Below, one piece after another: positions 1-7,180 of a stretch of 16,170 nt of DNA. Position 1 is the stretch's first letter. Every line of letters starts with the position of its first letter. Location of the stretch: positions 1-16,170 of the forward strand of contig JBCCFC010000130.1 in NCBI GenBank assembly GCA_039029935.1, given 5' to 3'. This stretch comes from G039029935 sp039029935 (lineage in GTDB: Bacteria > Chloroflexota > Anaerolineae > Caldilineales > Caldilineaceae). Both the position numbers and the translations under genes were made by a program. The notes below the pieces were generated by a model. It worked only from the letters and a program-made list of their open reading frames with translations. It ran no database searches and was not told the DNA's origin.

Positions 1-85
1 CTGGATAGTAAGCATATAACACATCAACATGCTTGCTATTATGGTTTTTCTATCTAAGTTGGAAGTGAAACAGTATAAATTAACT

Positions 86-121
86 ATTGTCCTAAAACCT
101 TACGGTTTTCTTGGTGACAAT
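86..121 (+). other. Nested inverted repeat in the leader of the first gene
   Basis: ATTGTC (86-91) pairs with GACAAT (116-121). Inside it AAAACC (94-99) pairs with GGTTTT (104-109) around a TTAC loop. It could form an RNA hairpin in the 5' leader of the propeller gene or be an operator. No downstream T-run follows, so it is not a typical terminator. The function is unknown. Confidence 0.4.
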
Positions 122-141
122 CTAACCTGTGAAGCTTTTAC

Positions 142-191
142 GGCTATTTGAGATATTGTGTAAGGACACTTGGCCTTAAATAGCCATTTTT
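142..191 (+). terminator. Hairpin plus T-run 25 nt before the first gene (terminator or attenuator)
   Basis: GGCTATTT (142-149) pairs with AAATAGCC (178-185), and an inner TAAGG (161-165) pairs with CCTTA (174-178, overlapping the outer arm by one base). ATTTTTACTTT follows at once, which is the layout of an intrinsic terminator. It ends an upstream transcript or attenuates the lipoprotein gene starting at 216. No transcript data are available to decide which. Confidence 0.45.
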
Positions 192-215
192 ACTTTCATT
201 TATAGAGGGGAAGAT

Positions 216-2003
216 ATGATAAAATTGAAGCTCAATCTGACGCAAATTATGGTGAGCCTTCTGCTGGTTGCAGCACTGGTTCTCATGGCAAGTTGTGGTC
301 GTGGGTCTTCCGACTCAGAGGAGCCACCCGCTGAGGATGCGGTTGAACAGCCAGCTGAAGCTGTTGAGGAAGAGGCTGTTGAGGAAGAGGAGGCTGTTGA
401 GGAAGAGGAAGCTGCTGACGACGCCGAGGCTACCGACGAGGAAGCTGCTGACGACGCCGAGGCTACCGACGAGGAAGCTGCTGACGACGCCGAGGCTACC
501 GACGAGGAAGCTGCTGACGACGCCGAGGCTGCCGATGAAGATGCTGCTGATGCTGCTGACGACACTGAGGCGACCGACGAGGGTGCTGCCGATGAAGATG
601 CTGCTGACGACACTGAGGCGACCGACGAGGGTGCTGCCGATGAAGATGCTGCTGAGGCTGCTGACGACACTGAGGCGACCGACGAGGGTGCTGCCGACGA
701 GGATGCTGCCGACGGTGAAGCTGCCGACGAGGATGCTGCTGAAGATAGCGAAGGCGCGATTCTGGATGAAATCTTCTATGCCGACACTTGGACATGGCCG
801 TATCAGACCAGCAAATTGGCGCATATGGCACGGGGTAAATTCTACATTCCTGTGCAGGATGACGACAAGATTGCCATTCTCGATCCGGATGCCGAGGGCT
901 ATGGGCTTGAATTTGTGGAAACCGACTATGTACAGCCACACCATCCTTGGATGCAGCCGGGGATGCGCTATAACTGGATCAACTTCCAGTCTGAGGGCAA
1001 GGGTGATCACGACGCTATCGCCATCATGGATACGTGGACCAATGAGATTGTCAAGTACATCAACACAGGCACAAATGATCCATTCCACATGGCCTTTAGC
1101 CCAACAGACCCACTGCTCATCACGGCTGATTTGGATGGCAATGTCGGTCGTGTGCATCTCTTTGACACCGAAGCACATGAACACATCGCTGCCATCGAGA
1201 CCAATGGTATCCAAACACGGGACATTGTGATTCGGCATGACGGACGCTATGCCTTCATTGGGCATCAGGGCTACAACCCCGAAGAGGGGCTGATGGGGTC
1301 GGTTGATGTGTTGGATATCGCCAACCGTGAAATCGTCAAGTCAATTGGTGAAGGTCGCTGTCGTGCAGGCAAGATGAGCAACGATGGCCGCTATGCCTTC
1401 TATAGTTGTGGTCGCGTCGATCAGATCATGGTGATCGACACCGCCACATTGGAAGAGGTTGCGCGCATTGATGTCCCTGAAGGCTCACAGCCCTTCAACA
1501 TCGGGTTCCGCGCAGATGACAAATTTGCCTATGTCGGCTTCTTGGGCAGCGACCAGTTGGGCATCATCGACGTTGAGAACCTAGAATTTGTCAAGGCACT
1601 CGATTCGGGTACACGCACAAACTCGACCTACATGCACCCATACGCACCACTGGCTGTCACGACCAATGATGGTACAGATTCACATGTTTCCATCATTAAC
1701 ACAGAGACCAACGAGATCATTGAAGAGATTGAAACAGGTGGTAAAGGCACACACAACGGTCAATGGTCGCCTGATGGACGCTGGTTCCTCGTCACCAATC
1801 GTCTCGGTGATTCGGTCACACTGCTCTCGTACAACGACGAAGCAGGTGTGATTGAATGGTATGACGACATCGTGGTGGGCTTTGCGGCCAACGGTGTGCA
1901 TTGGGCACCATACTTCTGTGGTGTAGACCGCTTGACTGACGAAAATGTGATGGATGTGACCAACGAAGCACCCGTTGATGAAGATGGATCGTGTGGTGCG
2001 TAA
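216..2003 (+). CDS. Lipoprotein with acidic repeat linker and YVTN-type beta-propeller, first gene of the sox locus
   Basis: The 595-aa protein is probably exported and anchored to the outer face of the membrane. Residues 1-27 form a Lys-rich, hydrophobic signal ending in lipobox MASC. Residues ~35-180 are almost only Ala, Glu, Asp and Thr, built from tandem repeats. Residues ~180-575 contain repeated SPDG-like and 'VxDxxTxExV' blade motifs of YVTN/YncE-type seven-bladed propellers. Histidines recur near blade starts (H242, H243, H291, H341, H474, H513, H562) and four Cys lie in the C-terminal half. That pattern would suit a ligand or metal site in the central channel, but this is inference. 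The ATG at 216 follows GAGGGG with good spacing. It sits 102 bases before soxY, so a role in sulfur oxidation is likely from context. The propeller class is clear; the activity is not known. A d1-haem-like or copper protein would be alternatives. Confidence 0.8.
   Translation: MIKLKLNLTQIMVSLLLVAALVLMASCGRGSSDSEEPPAEDAVEQPAEAVEEEAVEEEEAVEEEEAADDAEATDEEAADDAEATDEEAADDAEATDEEAADDAEAADEDAADAADDTEATDEGAADEDAADDTEATDEGAADEDAAEAADDTEATDEGAADEDAADGEAADEDAAEDSEGAILDEIFYADTWTWPYQTSKLAHMARGKFYIPVQDDDKIAILDPDAEGYGLEFVETDYVQPHHPWMQPGMRYNWINFQSEGKGDHDAIAIMDTWTNEIVKYINTGTNDPFHMAFSPTDPLLITADLDGNVGRVHLFDTEAHEHIAAIETNGIQTRDIVIRHDGRYAFIGHQGYNPEEGLMGSVDVLDIANREIVKSIGEGRCRAGKMSNDGRYAFYSCGRVDQIMVIDTATLEEVARIDVPEGSQPFNIGFRADDKFAYVGFLGSDQLGIIDVENLEFVKALDSGTRTNSTYMHPYAPLAVTTNDGTDSHVSIINTETNEIIEEIETGGKGTHNGQWSPDGRWFLVTNRLGDSVTLLSYNDEAGVIEWYDDIVVGFAANGVHWAPYFCGVDRLTDENVMDVTNEAPVDEDGSCGA
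411..740 (+). repeat. In-frame tandem repeats coding the acidic linker
   Basis: A 33-bp unit coding AADDAEATDEE is present in four copies (411-443, 444-476, 477-509 and a variant at 510-542). It is followed by about three copies of a related 48-bp unit coding AADDTEATDEGAADED, with small insertions. All units keep frame. High identity between units implies recent slippage or unequal recombination, so the linker length may vary between strains. Confidence 0.9.
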
Positions 2004-2088
2004 AATACTACAGCGGATTTAGGATGGGGAACGGATTTTTTGTGTGGGACAAGAAATCTGTTCCCCAGTCCAAATCCGCTGTCGTATT
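2004..2088. repeat. 85-bp palindromic repeat, copy 1 (between propeller gene and soxY)
   Basis: The outer arm ACAGCGGATTT (2010-2020) pairs with AAATCCGCTGT (2072-2082), with flanking AATAC/GTATT. The inner arm TGGGGAACGGATTT (2025-2038) pairs with AAATCTGTTCCCCA (2054-2067). The total is about 33 paired bases per arm with two mismatches and a bulge, around a ~15-nt loop. A homologous copy lies at 5542-5628. It may be a small non-autonomous mobile element (MITE-like) or an RNA-processing or termination hairpin. No clear target duplication is visible. Confidence 0.8.
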
Positions 2089-2105
2089 AGAAAGGAACCA
2101 AACCA

Positions 2106-2594
2106 ATGAGTAAACAACCATTTATCAACCGTAGAATTTTTCTCAAACGTGCAACCGCGTTTGGCGTGGGTGCAGCCGCGCTCGCTGCTGGATGGCCACA
2201 GCATCTACTCGCGCAATCTAGTTCAGCTGGTGCTGGCACAGAGTTCAACTATATTCAGGATATGGAGAATCCCACACCGATAGAGGCAGCCCATGTCATC
2301 AACATGCGTCTGCCCATTATCGCCGAGGATGGGGCCAACGTCCCCATCATCATCTCAATGGATCACCCCATGGAAGATGATCATTACATCAAGAGTCTGC
2401 AAATATTTAACTTCAACGACCCAGTGGTAAGCAAAGGTATTTTTCACATGACACCCGCCAACGGCCAAGCCTATTTCTCGACACAGTTACGGCTTGACGG
2501 TGGTGATATTCAACTCTTTGTGGTGGCTGAATGTTCACAACATGGCAAGTGGGTTGGCGAAGATACGCTCAAAGTCAGTTTGGGTGGGTGCTAA
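2106..2594 (+). CDS. soxY: SoxY, sulfur-carrier subunit of SoxYZ
   Basis: SoxY is the subunit of the SoxYZ carrier on whose C-terminal cysteine sulfur intermediates are bound during thiosulfate oxidation outside the membrane. The 162-aa protein starts with a Tat signal (NRRIFLKRA, R9-R10, hydrophobic core to ~30, likely cleavage near LLAQ). It follows with an Ig-like SoxY domain and ends SLGGC, Cys162 being the last residue. The family norm is GGCGG, so the two trailing glycines are missing. A double stop (TAATAA) follows. A second Cys (C143) lies in AECSQHGKW. The ATG has an upstream AAGGAA. soxZ starts 14 bases downstream, so the two subunits are probably co-translated. Identification is strong from signal, fold sequence, C-terminal motif and the soxZ neighbour. 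Confidence 0.93.
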   Translation: MSKQPFINRRIFLKRATAFGVGAAALAAGWPQHLLAQSSSAGAGTEFNYIQDMENPTPIEAAHVINMRLPIIAEDGANVPIIISMDHPMEDDHYIKSLQIFNFNDPVVSKGIFHMTPANGQAYFSTQLRLDGGDIQLFVVAECSQHGKWVGEDTLKVSLGGC

Positions 2595-2608
2595 TAAGGG
2601 GGCTGAAA

Positions 2609-2962
2609 ATGGCTGATGAGTTTAATGTACGGGTACGCTTGCCAAGAAACATTGCACAGGGTGATGTAATTGAGTTCAAGATCAAGATCAAGCATCCATC
2701 ACGCACAGGGTTAGCAATGAACGAAGAGGCAACACGCCCCTATGATCGGTTTGTACGTGCGGAACGTGCGCAATATATACGCCAAGTCGAGGTCTTTTAT
2801 GGTGACGACCAGATCAGCACAGTTTTGATGAACGCTTCAACATCAGACGACCCGCTATTGGCGATCAAACTACGTGCAGACAAAGAGGCCCCAGTCAGCG
2901 TCGTTGTCACCAACCATAACGATGAAACCGTCGAGGCGTCTGCAGACCTTGTGTTTGCCTAA
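2609..2962 (+). CDS. soxZ: SoxZ, partner subunit of SoxYZ
   Basis: The 117-aa protein lacks a signal peptide, as is normal for SoxZ, which is co-exported with Tat-dependent SoxY. Its N-terminus (FNVRVRLPRNIAQGDVIEF, then KIKHPSRTGL) and C-terminus (IKLRADKEAPVSVVVTNHND...EASADLVFA) match the SoxZ Ig-like fold. A longer reading frame starts at 2531 inside soxY. The ATG at 2609 is preferred because AAGGGGG lies just upstream and the SoxZ homology begins there. It forms a heterodimer with SoxY. The cytochrome gene follows after 26 bases. Confidence 0.93.
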   Translation: MADEFNVRVRLPRNIAQGDVIEFKIKIKHPSRTGLAMNEEATRPYDRFVRAERAQYIRQVEVFYGDDQISTVLMNASTSDDPLLAIKLRADKEAPVSVVVTNHNDETVEASADLVFA

Positions 2963-2988
2963 TATCAACCCACGAAGGGAGACGAAAT

Positions 2989-3777
2989 ATGAAGCGATCC
3001 AGATGGCTGACGACTGCGTTGATTGTGCTAATCATCGTCGCTGTCATACCATTTTTATTGTTCTCTTGTGGTCGAGATCGAGACAATCGCAGTGAAACAG
3101 CCCCGGAACCAACGACTGAGGCACAAGTTGAGGTTGCTGAGGAAGAGGCTGTCGAAGAAGAGACTGTCGAAGAAGAGGCTGTCGAAGAAGAGGCTGCTGA
3201 GAGTGAAGCTGCCGGATCAACTGAGGCTACCAATGAAGGAGCTGAGGGAGAAATTGCTGAGGAAGAATCTACTGATGAGGAAACTACTGCAGCAGATGCT
3301 ACTGAGGAGGAAACTGCAACTGAGGAATCGGATGAAGCTGCTAAGTCCACCGAGTCCGCCGAATCCACCGCAGACAACGCTGATGAGGAGGCCACCAACG
3401 ATGCGGCCGCAACCCAGGAGTCAGATGAGGACGCAGAAGTACTAGCATCAGTTGAACCTGCGGAAGGCAATAATCCATTCCAATTGATGGGGCGCATCAA
3501 CCCCAACATCACTGATGGCGAAACGCTCTTCATTGACAACTGTGCGCGCTGTCATGGGCTAGAGGGATACGGCAATGGGCCGTCGTGGGATAGCCTGGGA
3601 GCCATCAAGGGAAACATGACGCTGATCATCTTGGATGACCAGAGCGATGAGCAAATTTTTGAGACGATTTCCAATGGCAAAGAGGTGGAGATGCCACCTT
3701 GGGGCCTGGTTATGACCGAAGAGCAGCGCTGGGCATTGGTTGATTATATTCGCACGTTGAGCATAAGTAATCAATAA
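2989..3777 (+). CDS. Lipid-anchored monohaem cytochrome c of the sox locus
   Basis: The 262-aa protein is an electron carrier tethered to the membrane. Residues 1-27 are a basic start, a hydrophobic segment and lipobox LFSC (C27). Residues ~40-160 form a Glu/Ala-rich linker with repeated AVEEE units. Residues ~165-262 are a class I cytochrome c domain with one haem site C185-A-R-C188-H189 and probable axial Met235 in EVEMPPWG. ATG 2989 has a strong AAGGGAG. The gene lies between soxZ and soxB (only 5 bases before soxB). A role as electron acceptor or SoxX/SoxA substitute is therefore inferred, but sequence similarity to SoxX proper is not evident. The domain resembles the general CcoP/c6-like monohaem class (Cytochrome_CBB3). 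Confidence 0.87.
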   Translation: MKRSRWLTTALIVLIIVAVIPFLLFSCGRDRDNRSETAPEPTTEAQVEVAEEEAVEEETVEEEAVEEEAAESEAAGSTEATNEGAEGEIAEEESTDEETTAADATEEETATEESDEAAKSTESAESTADNADEEATNDAAATQESDEDAEVLASVEPAEGNNPFQLMGRINPNITDGETLFIDNCARCHGLEGYGNGPSWDSLGAIKGNMTLIILDDQSDEQIFETISNGKEVEMPPWGLVMTEEQRWALVDYIRTLSISNQ

Positions 3778-3782
3778 TCATC

Positions 3783-5537
3783 ATGGATATACAGATGAGT
3801 ACACATACTTTTACACGGCGTCAATTGCTCAAACAGGGGGCATCATTGGTTGGCATCATCGGTTTAGCAGCATGTGGACGCAGTGACCCAACGCCGACAC
3901 CAGCCCCCACTATTGCACCCACGACAACACCCGTGCCGACGGCAATACCAGAACCGACCAGCACACCCATGCCGGACCCAGAGCCAACCGCTGCCATTGC
4001 CGAGCCATCGGTTCGACTACTGTGGACAGGGGACAGTCATGGACAACTGCGTCCAGTTTATCTACGTGAGACCTATGACGCCAGTTTTTTGGTGCAAAAC
4101 GACATCGAACCAAACAGTCCCGAAGCCTACTGTTGTACACATGAAGAGTTTATCGCCCAGGCTGAACGTTATGGTCCTGTCGGCGGCTATGCACATTTGG
4201 CGACGCTGATTCAGCAGGAACGCAAACGCTATGCGGATCGCACACTGTTGCTTGATTCGGGCGATACATGGTATGGGTCGGCAATGGCCTATCTCACCGA
4301 CGGTCAGGCCAATGTCGAGGTGATGAATGCTATCGGCTATGACGCCATGACCCTGCACTGGGAGTTTAACTTGGGACAGGAGACACTGTTGCAACGCATT
4401 GACGAGGCTAAGTTTCCAATTCTCATACAAAATTTGGTTGATGATGATTTTGAAGATAGGGTGATGCAGCCCAGCCTTGTGCGTACCATGGGCGAAGGTA
4501 ATACTCAGGTGACGGTGGCCGTCGTGGGTGAAGCCTACCCTTTCAGTATGCTCACCACAGAGAAACGTGATGTCAATCCGGGGTGGCGTATGGGCTATCG
4601 CGATGTTGAGTTGCAGGAAGAGATTGACCGTGTGCGTACCGAAGAAGGTGCAGACGTTGTGGTGGTGTTGTCGCACATGGGCTATCTGCAAGACCGTGCG
4701 ATGGCCGCGCGACTGACGGGTGTGGATGTCATCGTCGGGGGTCACACACACGATATTCTCTGGCAACCAGAGCAGGTTGGGCAGACGTTGGTCTTACAGG
4801 CGGGGTCGCATGGCAAATTCCTGGGCAAGCTCGATTTGGTGGTTGAGGATGGTGCGGTGGTTGACTTTGACCACCAGTTGATGCCCGTACTCGCCAATCA
4901 AATCGACCCAGACCCAGACATAGCGCAGCTAATCGACACGCTCTATGCACCCTATGACGCCGACCTGCAACAGGTGATTGGGTCAACCGACTCCGTCCTC
5001 TATCGTCGCTCGCTCACAGGCGGGTCTACCGATGCGTTTATGGCACAGGCATACCGTGAGATCGCTGACGCAGACTTGGGCTGTACACCTGGCTGGCGTT
5101 TTGGTGTAACGCTCCTGCCCGGTGAAGTTCGTGTCGAGGATGTATATAACGCGATGAAGCCGACACCGACACCCATCTATACATCAAGCTTTAAGGGACG
5201 CACCATATTGGATACACTGGAAGACAATCTCGACAACGTGTTTAATGCCGACCCACTACAACGGCTGGGCGGTGACATGAACCGCTGTCATGGGGCCAAG
5301 GGTGAGCTTGCACCAAATGCGTTGCGTGGCGACCGTGTGCATACACTTGCCTTTGGTGGTGTGCCCATCGATGTTGACACGGTGTATCGCGTTGCCAATT
5401 CGGGTGGCCGCGCCAACTATCTTGACCCCGACTCGACTGCCAGCGATGCGCCCGCGTTTGAAGAACTCATCCGCTATATCGAGCAGGCAGATGGACCAAT
5501 TCAGGCCGAGCCTGTGGATGTGTTTACGTTTGTGTAG
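3783..5537 (+). CDS. soxB: SoxB, sulfate thiohydrolase, Tat lipoprotein
   Basis: SoxB releases sulfate from the SoxY-bound sulfonate using a binuclear metal (Mn) centre. The 584-aa protein has a twin-arginine motif (TRRQLLK, R12-R13) and a lipobox LAAC (C31), then a Pro/Thr linker to ~75, so it is an exported, lipid-anchored form. Metal-site motifs of the 5'-nucleotidase superfamily are in order: D84-S-H86, G160-D161-T-W, H192-W-E-F (the SoxB form of GNHE), S-H298, G-G-H321-T-H323-D. Near the C-terminus it has the SoxB signature GGDM (496-499), here GGDMNR. It has SHMG where many SoxB have SHNG, as in UshA. An in-frame ATG at 3795 has the better-spaced GGA and may be the true start, still keeping the Tat signal. 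Identification as SoxB rather than a generic nucleotidase rests on HWEF, GGDM and neighbours. Confidence 0.92.
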   Translation: MDIQMSTHTFTRRQLLKQGASLVGIIGLAACGRSDPTPTPAPTIAPTTTPVPTAIPEPTSTPMPDPEPTAAIAEPSVRLLWTGDSHGQLRPVYLRETYDASFLVQNDIEPNSPEAYCCTHEEFIAQAERYGPVGGYAHLATLIQQERKRYADRTLLLDSGDTWYGSAMAYLTDGQANVEVMNAIGYDAMTLHWEFNLGQETLLQRIDEAKFPILIQNLVDDDFEDRVMQPSLVRTMGEGNTQVTVAVVGEAYPFSMLTTEKRDVNPGWRMGYRDVELQEEIDRVRTEEGADVVVVLSHMGYLQDRAMAARLTGVDVIVGGHTHDILWQPEQVGQTLVLQAGSHGKFLGKLDLVVEDGAVVDFDHQLMPVLANQIDPDPDIAQLIDTLYAPYDADLQQVIGSTDSVLYRRSLTGGSTDAFMAQAYREIADADLGCTPGWRFGVTLLPGEVRVEDVYNAMKPTPTPIYTSSFKGRTILDTLEDNLDNVFNADPLQRLGGDMNRCHGAKGELAPNALRGDRVHTLAFGGVPIDVDTVYRVANSGGRANYLDPDSTASDAPAFEELIRYIEQADGPIQAEPVDVFTFV

Positions 5538-5541
5538 CTAC

Positions 5542-5628
5542 ATACGACAGCGGATTTAGGTGGGGAACGGATTTTTAGTCTCCATGCACGATGAAGAATC
5601 CGCTTCAATCCCAAATCCGTTGTCGTAT
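5542..5628. repeat. 85-bp palindromic repeat, copy 2 (after soxB)
   Basis: ATACGACAGCGGATTT (5542-5557) and TGGGGAACGGATTTTT (5561-5576) are near-identical to copy 1 at 2004-2088. The right outer arm AAATCCGTTGTCGTA (5613-5627) pairs with the left with one mismatch. The inner right arm has diverged, so this copy is less palindromic. It sits directly after the soxB stop and may also end transcription. Confidence 0.8.
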
Positions 5629-5658
5629 TTTATCTGTGGTCAGAGAACAGAGGAAAAC

Positions 5659-6354
5659 ATGTTTCCAACCTACATCCGACTATTCCTGCTCATAATATTG
5701 ATAGGCACTCTTCTGTCTTCCTGTGAGAACTCCATACCAAGCGACGATGCCCAACCACAAACAGAAGTAACACCGACATCTATATTCACAACCACACCCA
5801 CTAGCCAACCAGTTTCAGAGCCAACACCCCACTCCTTTCACGGCTTGCAGTACGATCCCATCGAGCCAGCACCAGATTTTGAGTTGATTGACCATGAAGG
5901 TAGCACTGTGCGCCTCTCCGACTTACAGGGCAAAGTGGTCCTGCTCTATTTTGGTTTTCTCAACTGCCCAGACGCCTGCCCAATGACCTTTGCCACATGG
6001 CAGCAAGCCTATAAACGTCTCAAGACAAATGACAACATCGACACAAATGACCTACGCTTTGTCTTCATCAGCGTGGACCCGGAACGTGACTCACCACAAC
6101 TAATCCGTGACTATTTAGATATTTTTGACCCAGACTTTATGGGGCTGTGGGGCACAGTCGATGAGGTTGAAGATATCGCCCGCTCTTACAACGTCTTTAT
6201 GCAAAAGGTCGAGACAGACTCTGCTATGGGCTATTTAGTCAACCATACCACGCTAACCTTTGTGATTGATCCGAACGGCGACCTAGTTTTGGCACACCAA
6301 ATTGATATCAACAGCCAGGAATTAATGGCAGATTTAACTGCACTTTTGCCATAG
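5659..6354 (+). CDS. SCO1/SenC/PrrC-type copper chaperone lipoprotein
   Basis: SCO proteins are thioredoxin-fold, membrane-tethered factors that bind copper and help build the CuA centre of cytochrome oxidase or act as thiol oxidoreductases. The 231-aa product has a signal with lipobox LSSC (C22), a Pro/Thr linker to ~60 and a SCO domain from ~65. The copper site is C103-P-D-A-C107-P plus H196 in GYLVNHTTLTF. The FISVDPERDSP segment is also typical. The frame is open back to an ATG at 5560 inside the palindrome. The ATG at 5659 is chosen because it has AGAGG at 5649 and places the signal peptide at the N-terminus. Its place at the end of the sox genes suggests copper supply to a terminal oxidase or to a locus protein. 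Confidence 0.88.
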   Translation: MFPTYIRLFLLIILIGTLLSSCENSIPSDDAQPQTEVTPTSIFTTTPTSQPVSEPTPHSFHGLQYDPIEPAPDFELIDHEGSTVRLSDLQGKVVLLYFGFLNCPDACPMTFATWQQAYKRLKTNDNIDTNDLRFVFISVDPERDSPQLIRDYLDIFDPDFMGLWGTVDEVEDIARSYNVFMQKVETDSAMGYLVNHTTLTFVIDPNGDLVLAHQIDINSQELMADLTALLP

Positions 6355-6366
6355 TACCTCTATATC

Positions 6367-6395
6367 TTGTCAATACGGCTTAAATAAGGTATAGT
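6367..6395 (+). promoter_or_regulatory. Sigma70-like promoter for the MBL-fold gene
   Basis: TTGTCA (6367-6372), a 17-base spacer and TATAGT (6390-6395) are close to consensus in bases and spacing. Transcription would start near 6402 and give a ~69-nt leader that contains the G6/C6 hairpin. This separates the gene at 6471 from the sox genes. Confidence 0.6.
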
Positions 6396-6422
6396 ATGCA
6401 AACAGTTGTTCGTTAACCTGTA

Positions 6423-6441
6423 ATGGGGGGCCACCCCCCAT
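6423..6441 (+). promoter_or_regulatory. Perfect 8-bp G-rich hairpin in the leader of the MBL-fold gene
   Basis: ATGGGGGG (6423-6430), loop CCA, CCCCCCAT (6434-6441). No T-run follows, so it is not an intrinsic terminator for the plus strand. It lies 29 bases before the start codon and could affect mRNA stability or initiation. Confidence 0.55.
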
Positions 6442-6470
6442 CATAATGATAGAGGATAAAGTTAATTCTT

Positions 6471-7175
6471 ATGGATATTTCATGGTATGGTCTCTCCTGT
6501 TTTCGGATTCGCGAACGTGGTACAGCGGTTATCTGCGACCCATATAAACAATTATCCGGATTTGTATTGCCCAAATTAAATGCCAATATCGTGACGATGA
6601 GCCAAGGGCGTCGTGATCAAACGGGTACGGCGGAGGCAAAAGAATATGTGATCAATAAGGGGTCTGTCATTGAAGGCGACCCTAAAGTGCTACAAGGACC
6701 GGGGGAATATGAGATTGATAATGTATTTGCTACCGGGTCTGTCACGTTAAAGAAGCAAGTAGAGGATGCAGATGAGACACCAAAACGCAACATTGTTTTC
6801 TTTTTTGAACTAGGCGGTTTTTCCATTGGTCATCTTGGGCAGCTAAACAGTGTGCCAAAACAATCGCAGGTGGATGATTGGAATGTTGGCGATTTGGACG
6901 TGTTGATGGTTCCCGTCGGCGGTAGCAGTGTACTGGACCCCACACAGGCTGTTGAAATCATTGGTATGTTAGAGCCAAAAGTCGTGCTGCCTATGTTTTA
7001 TCATCAAGATGATTTGAGTGCAACGGAGCATGCATCACTGGAGCCACTTGATAAATTTTTGAAAGAATTTGGCACAACCGAGCTTGAAGTACAGAACCAA
7101 TTGCGAATTACAAAGTCCGGCTTACCTGAAGAAACACAGATTATGTTGTTAAAATCGGGGCATGGAACAAAATAA
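6471..7175 (+). CDS. MBL-fold (COG2220/UlaG-like) protein with lost metal ligands
   Basis: The 234-aa cytosolic protein has the framework of the Lactamase_B_3 family: an N-terminal WxGxSCF strand, GDPKVLQGPGEYEI (69-82), a HLG strand, a VPVGG segment (147-151) and PMxY (174-177). The residues that normally bind two zinc ions are changed. GHSCF reads GLSCF (L8), the S-H-x-H-x-D-H motif reads SQGRRDQ (44-50, only the Asp kept), HLGD reads HLGQ (Q124) and PMHY reads PMFY (F176). It is therefore probably not a hydrolase and may be a binding or regulatory relative. The family assignment is from pattern memory; the ligand loss is seen directly. The gene has its own promoter and no co-oriented gene close behind. 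Confidence 0.8.
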   Translation: MDISWYGLSCFRIRERGTAVICDPYKQLSGFVLPKLNANIVTMSQGRRDQTGTAEAKEYVINKGSVIEGDPKVLQGPGEYEIDNVFATGSVTLKKQVEDADETPKRNIVFFFELGGFSIGHLGQLNSVPKQSQVDDWNVGDLDVLMVPVGGSSVLDPTQAVEIIGMLEPKVVLPMFYHQDDLSATEHASLEPLDKFLKEFGTTELEVQNQLRITKSGLPEETQIMLLKSGHGTK

Positions 7176-7180
7176 AAGGC

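Noticed and set aside
315..1265. Long minus-strand frame across the propeller gene
   Set aside because: It exists because the GC-rich tandem repeat lacks stops in several frames; its product is low-complexity Ser/Val and the plus frame has the signal peptide, ribosome-binding site and propeller.
2989..3777. Naming the cytochrome SoxX or SoxA
   Set aside because: It is monohaem with a lipobox and a generic class I haem domain; context alone does not justify the name.
4062..4766. 234-aa minus-strand frame inside soxB
   Set aside because: It lies entirely opposite conserved SoxB motifs and has no recognisable domain or ribosome-binding site.
5560..5658. N-terminal extension of the SCO protein to the ATG at 5560
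   Set aside because: It would be encoded by the palindromic repeat and would bury the lipoprotein signal 33 residues inside the protein.
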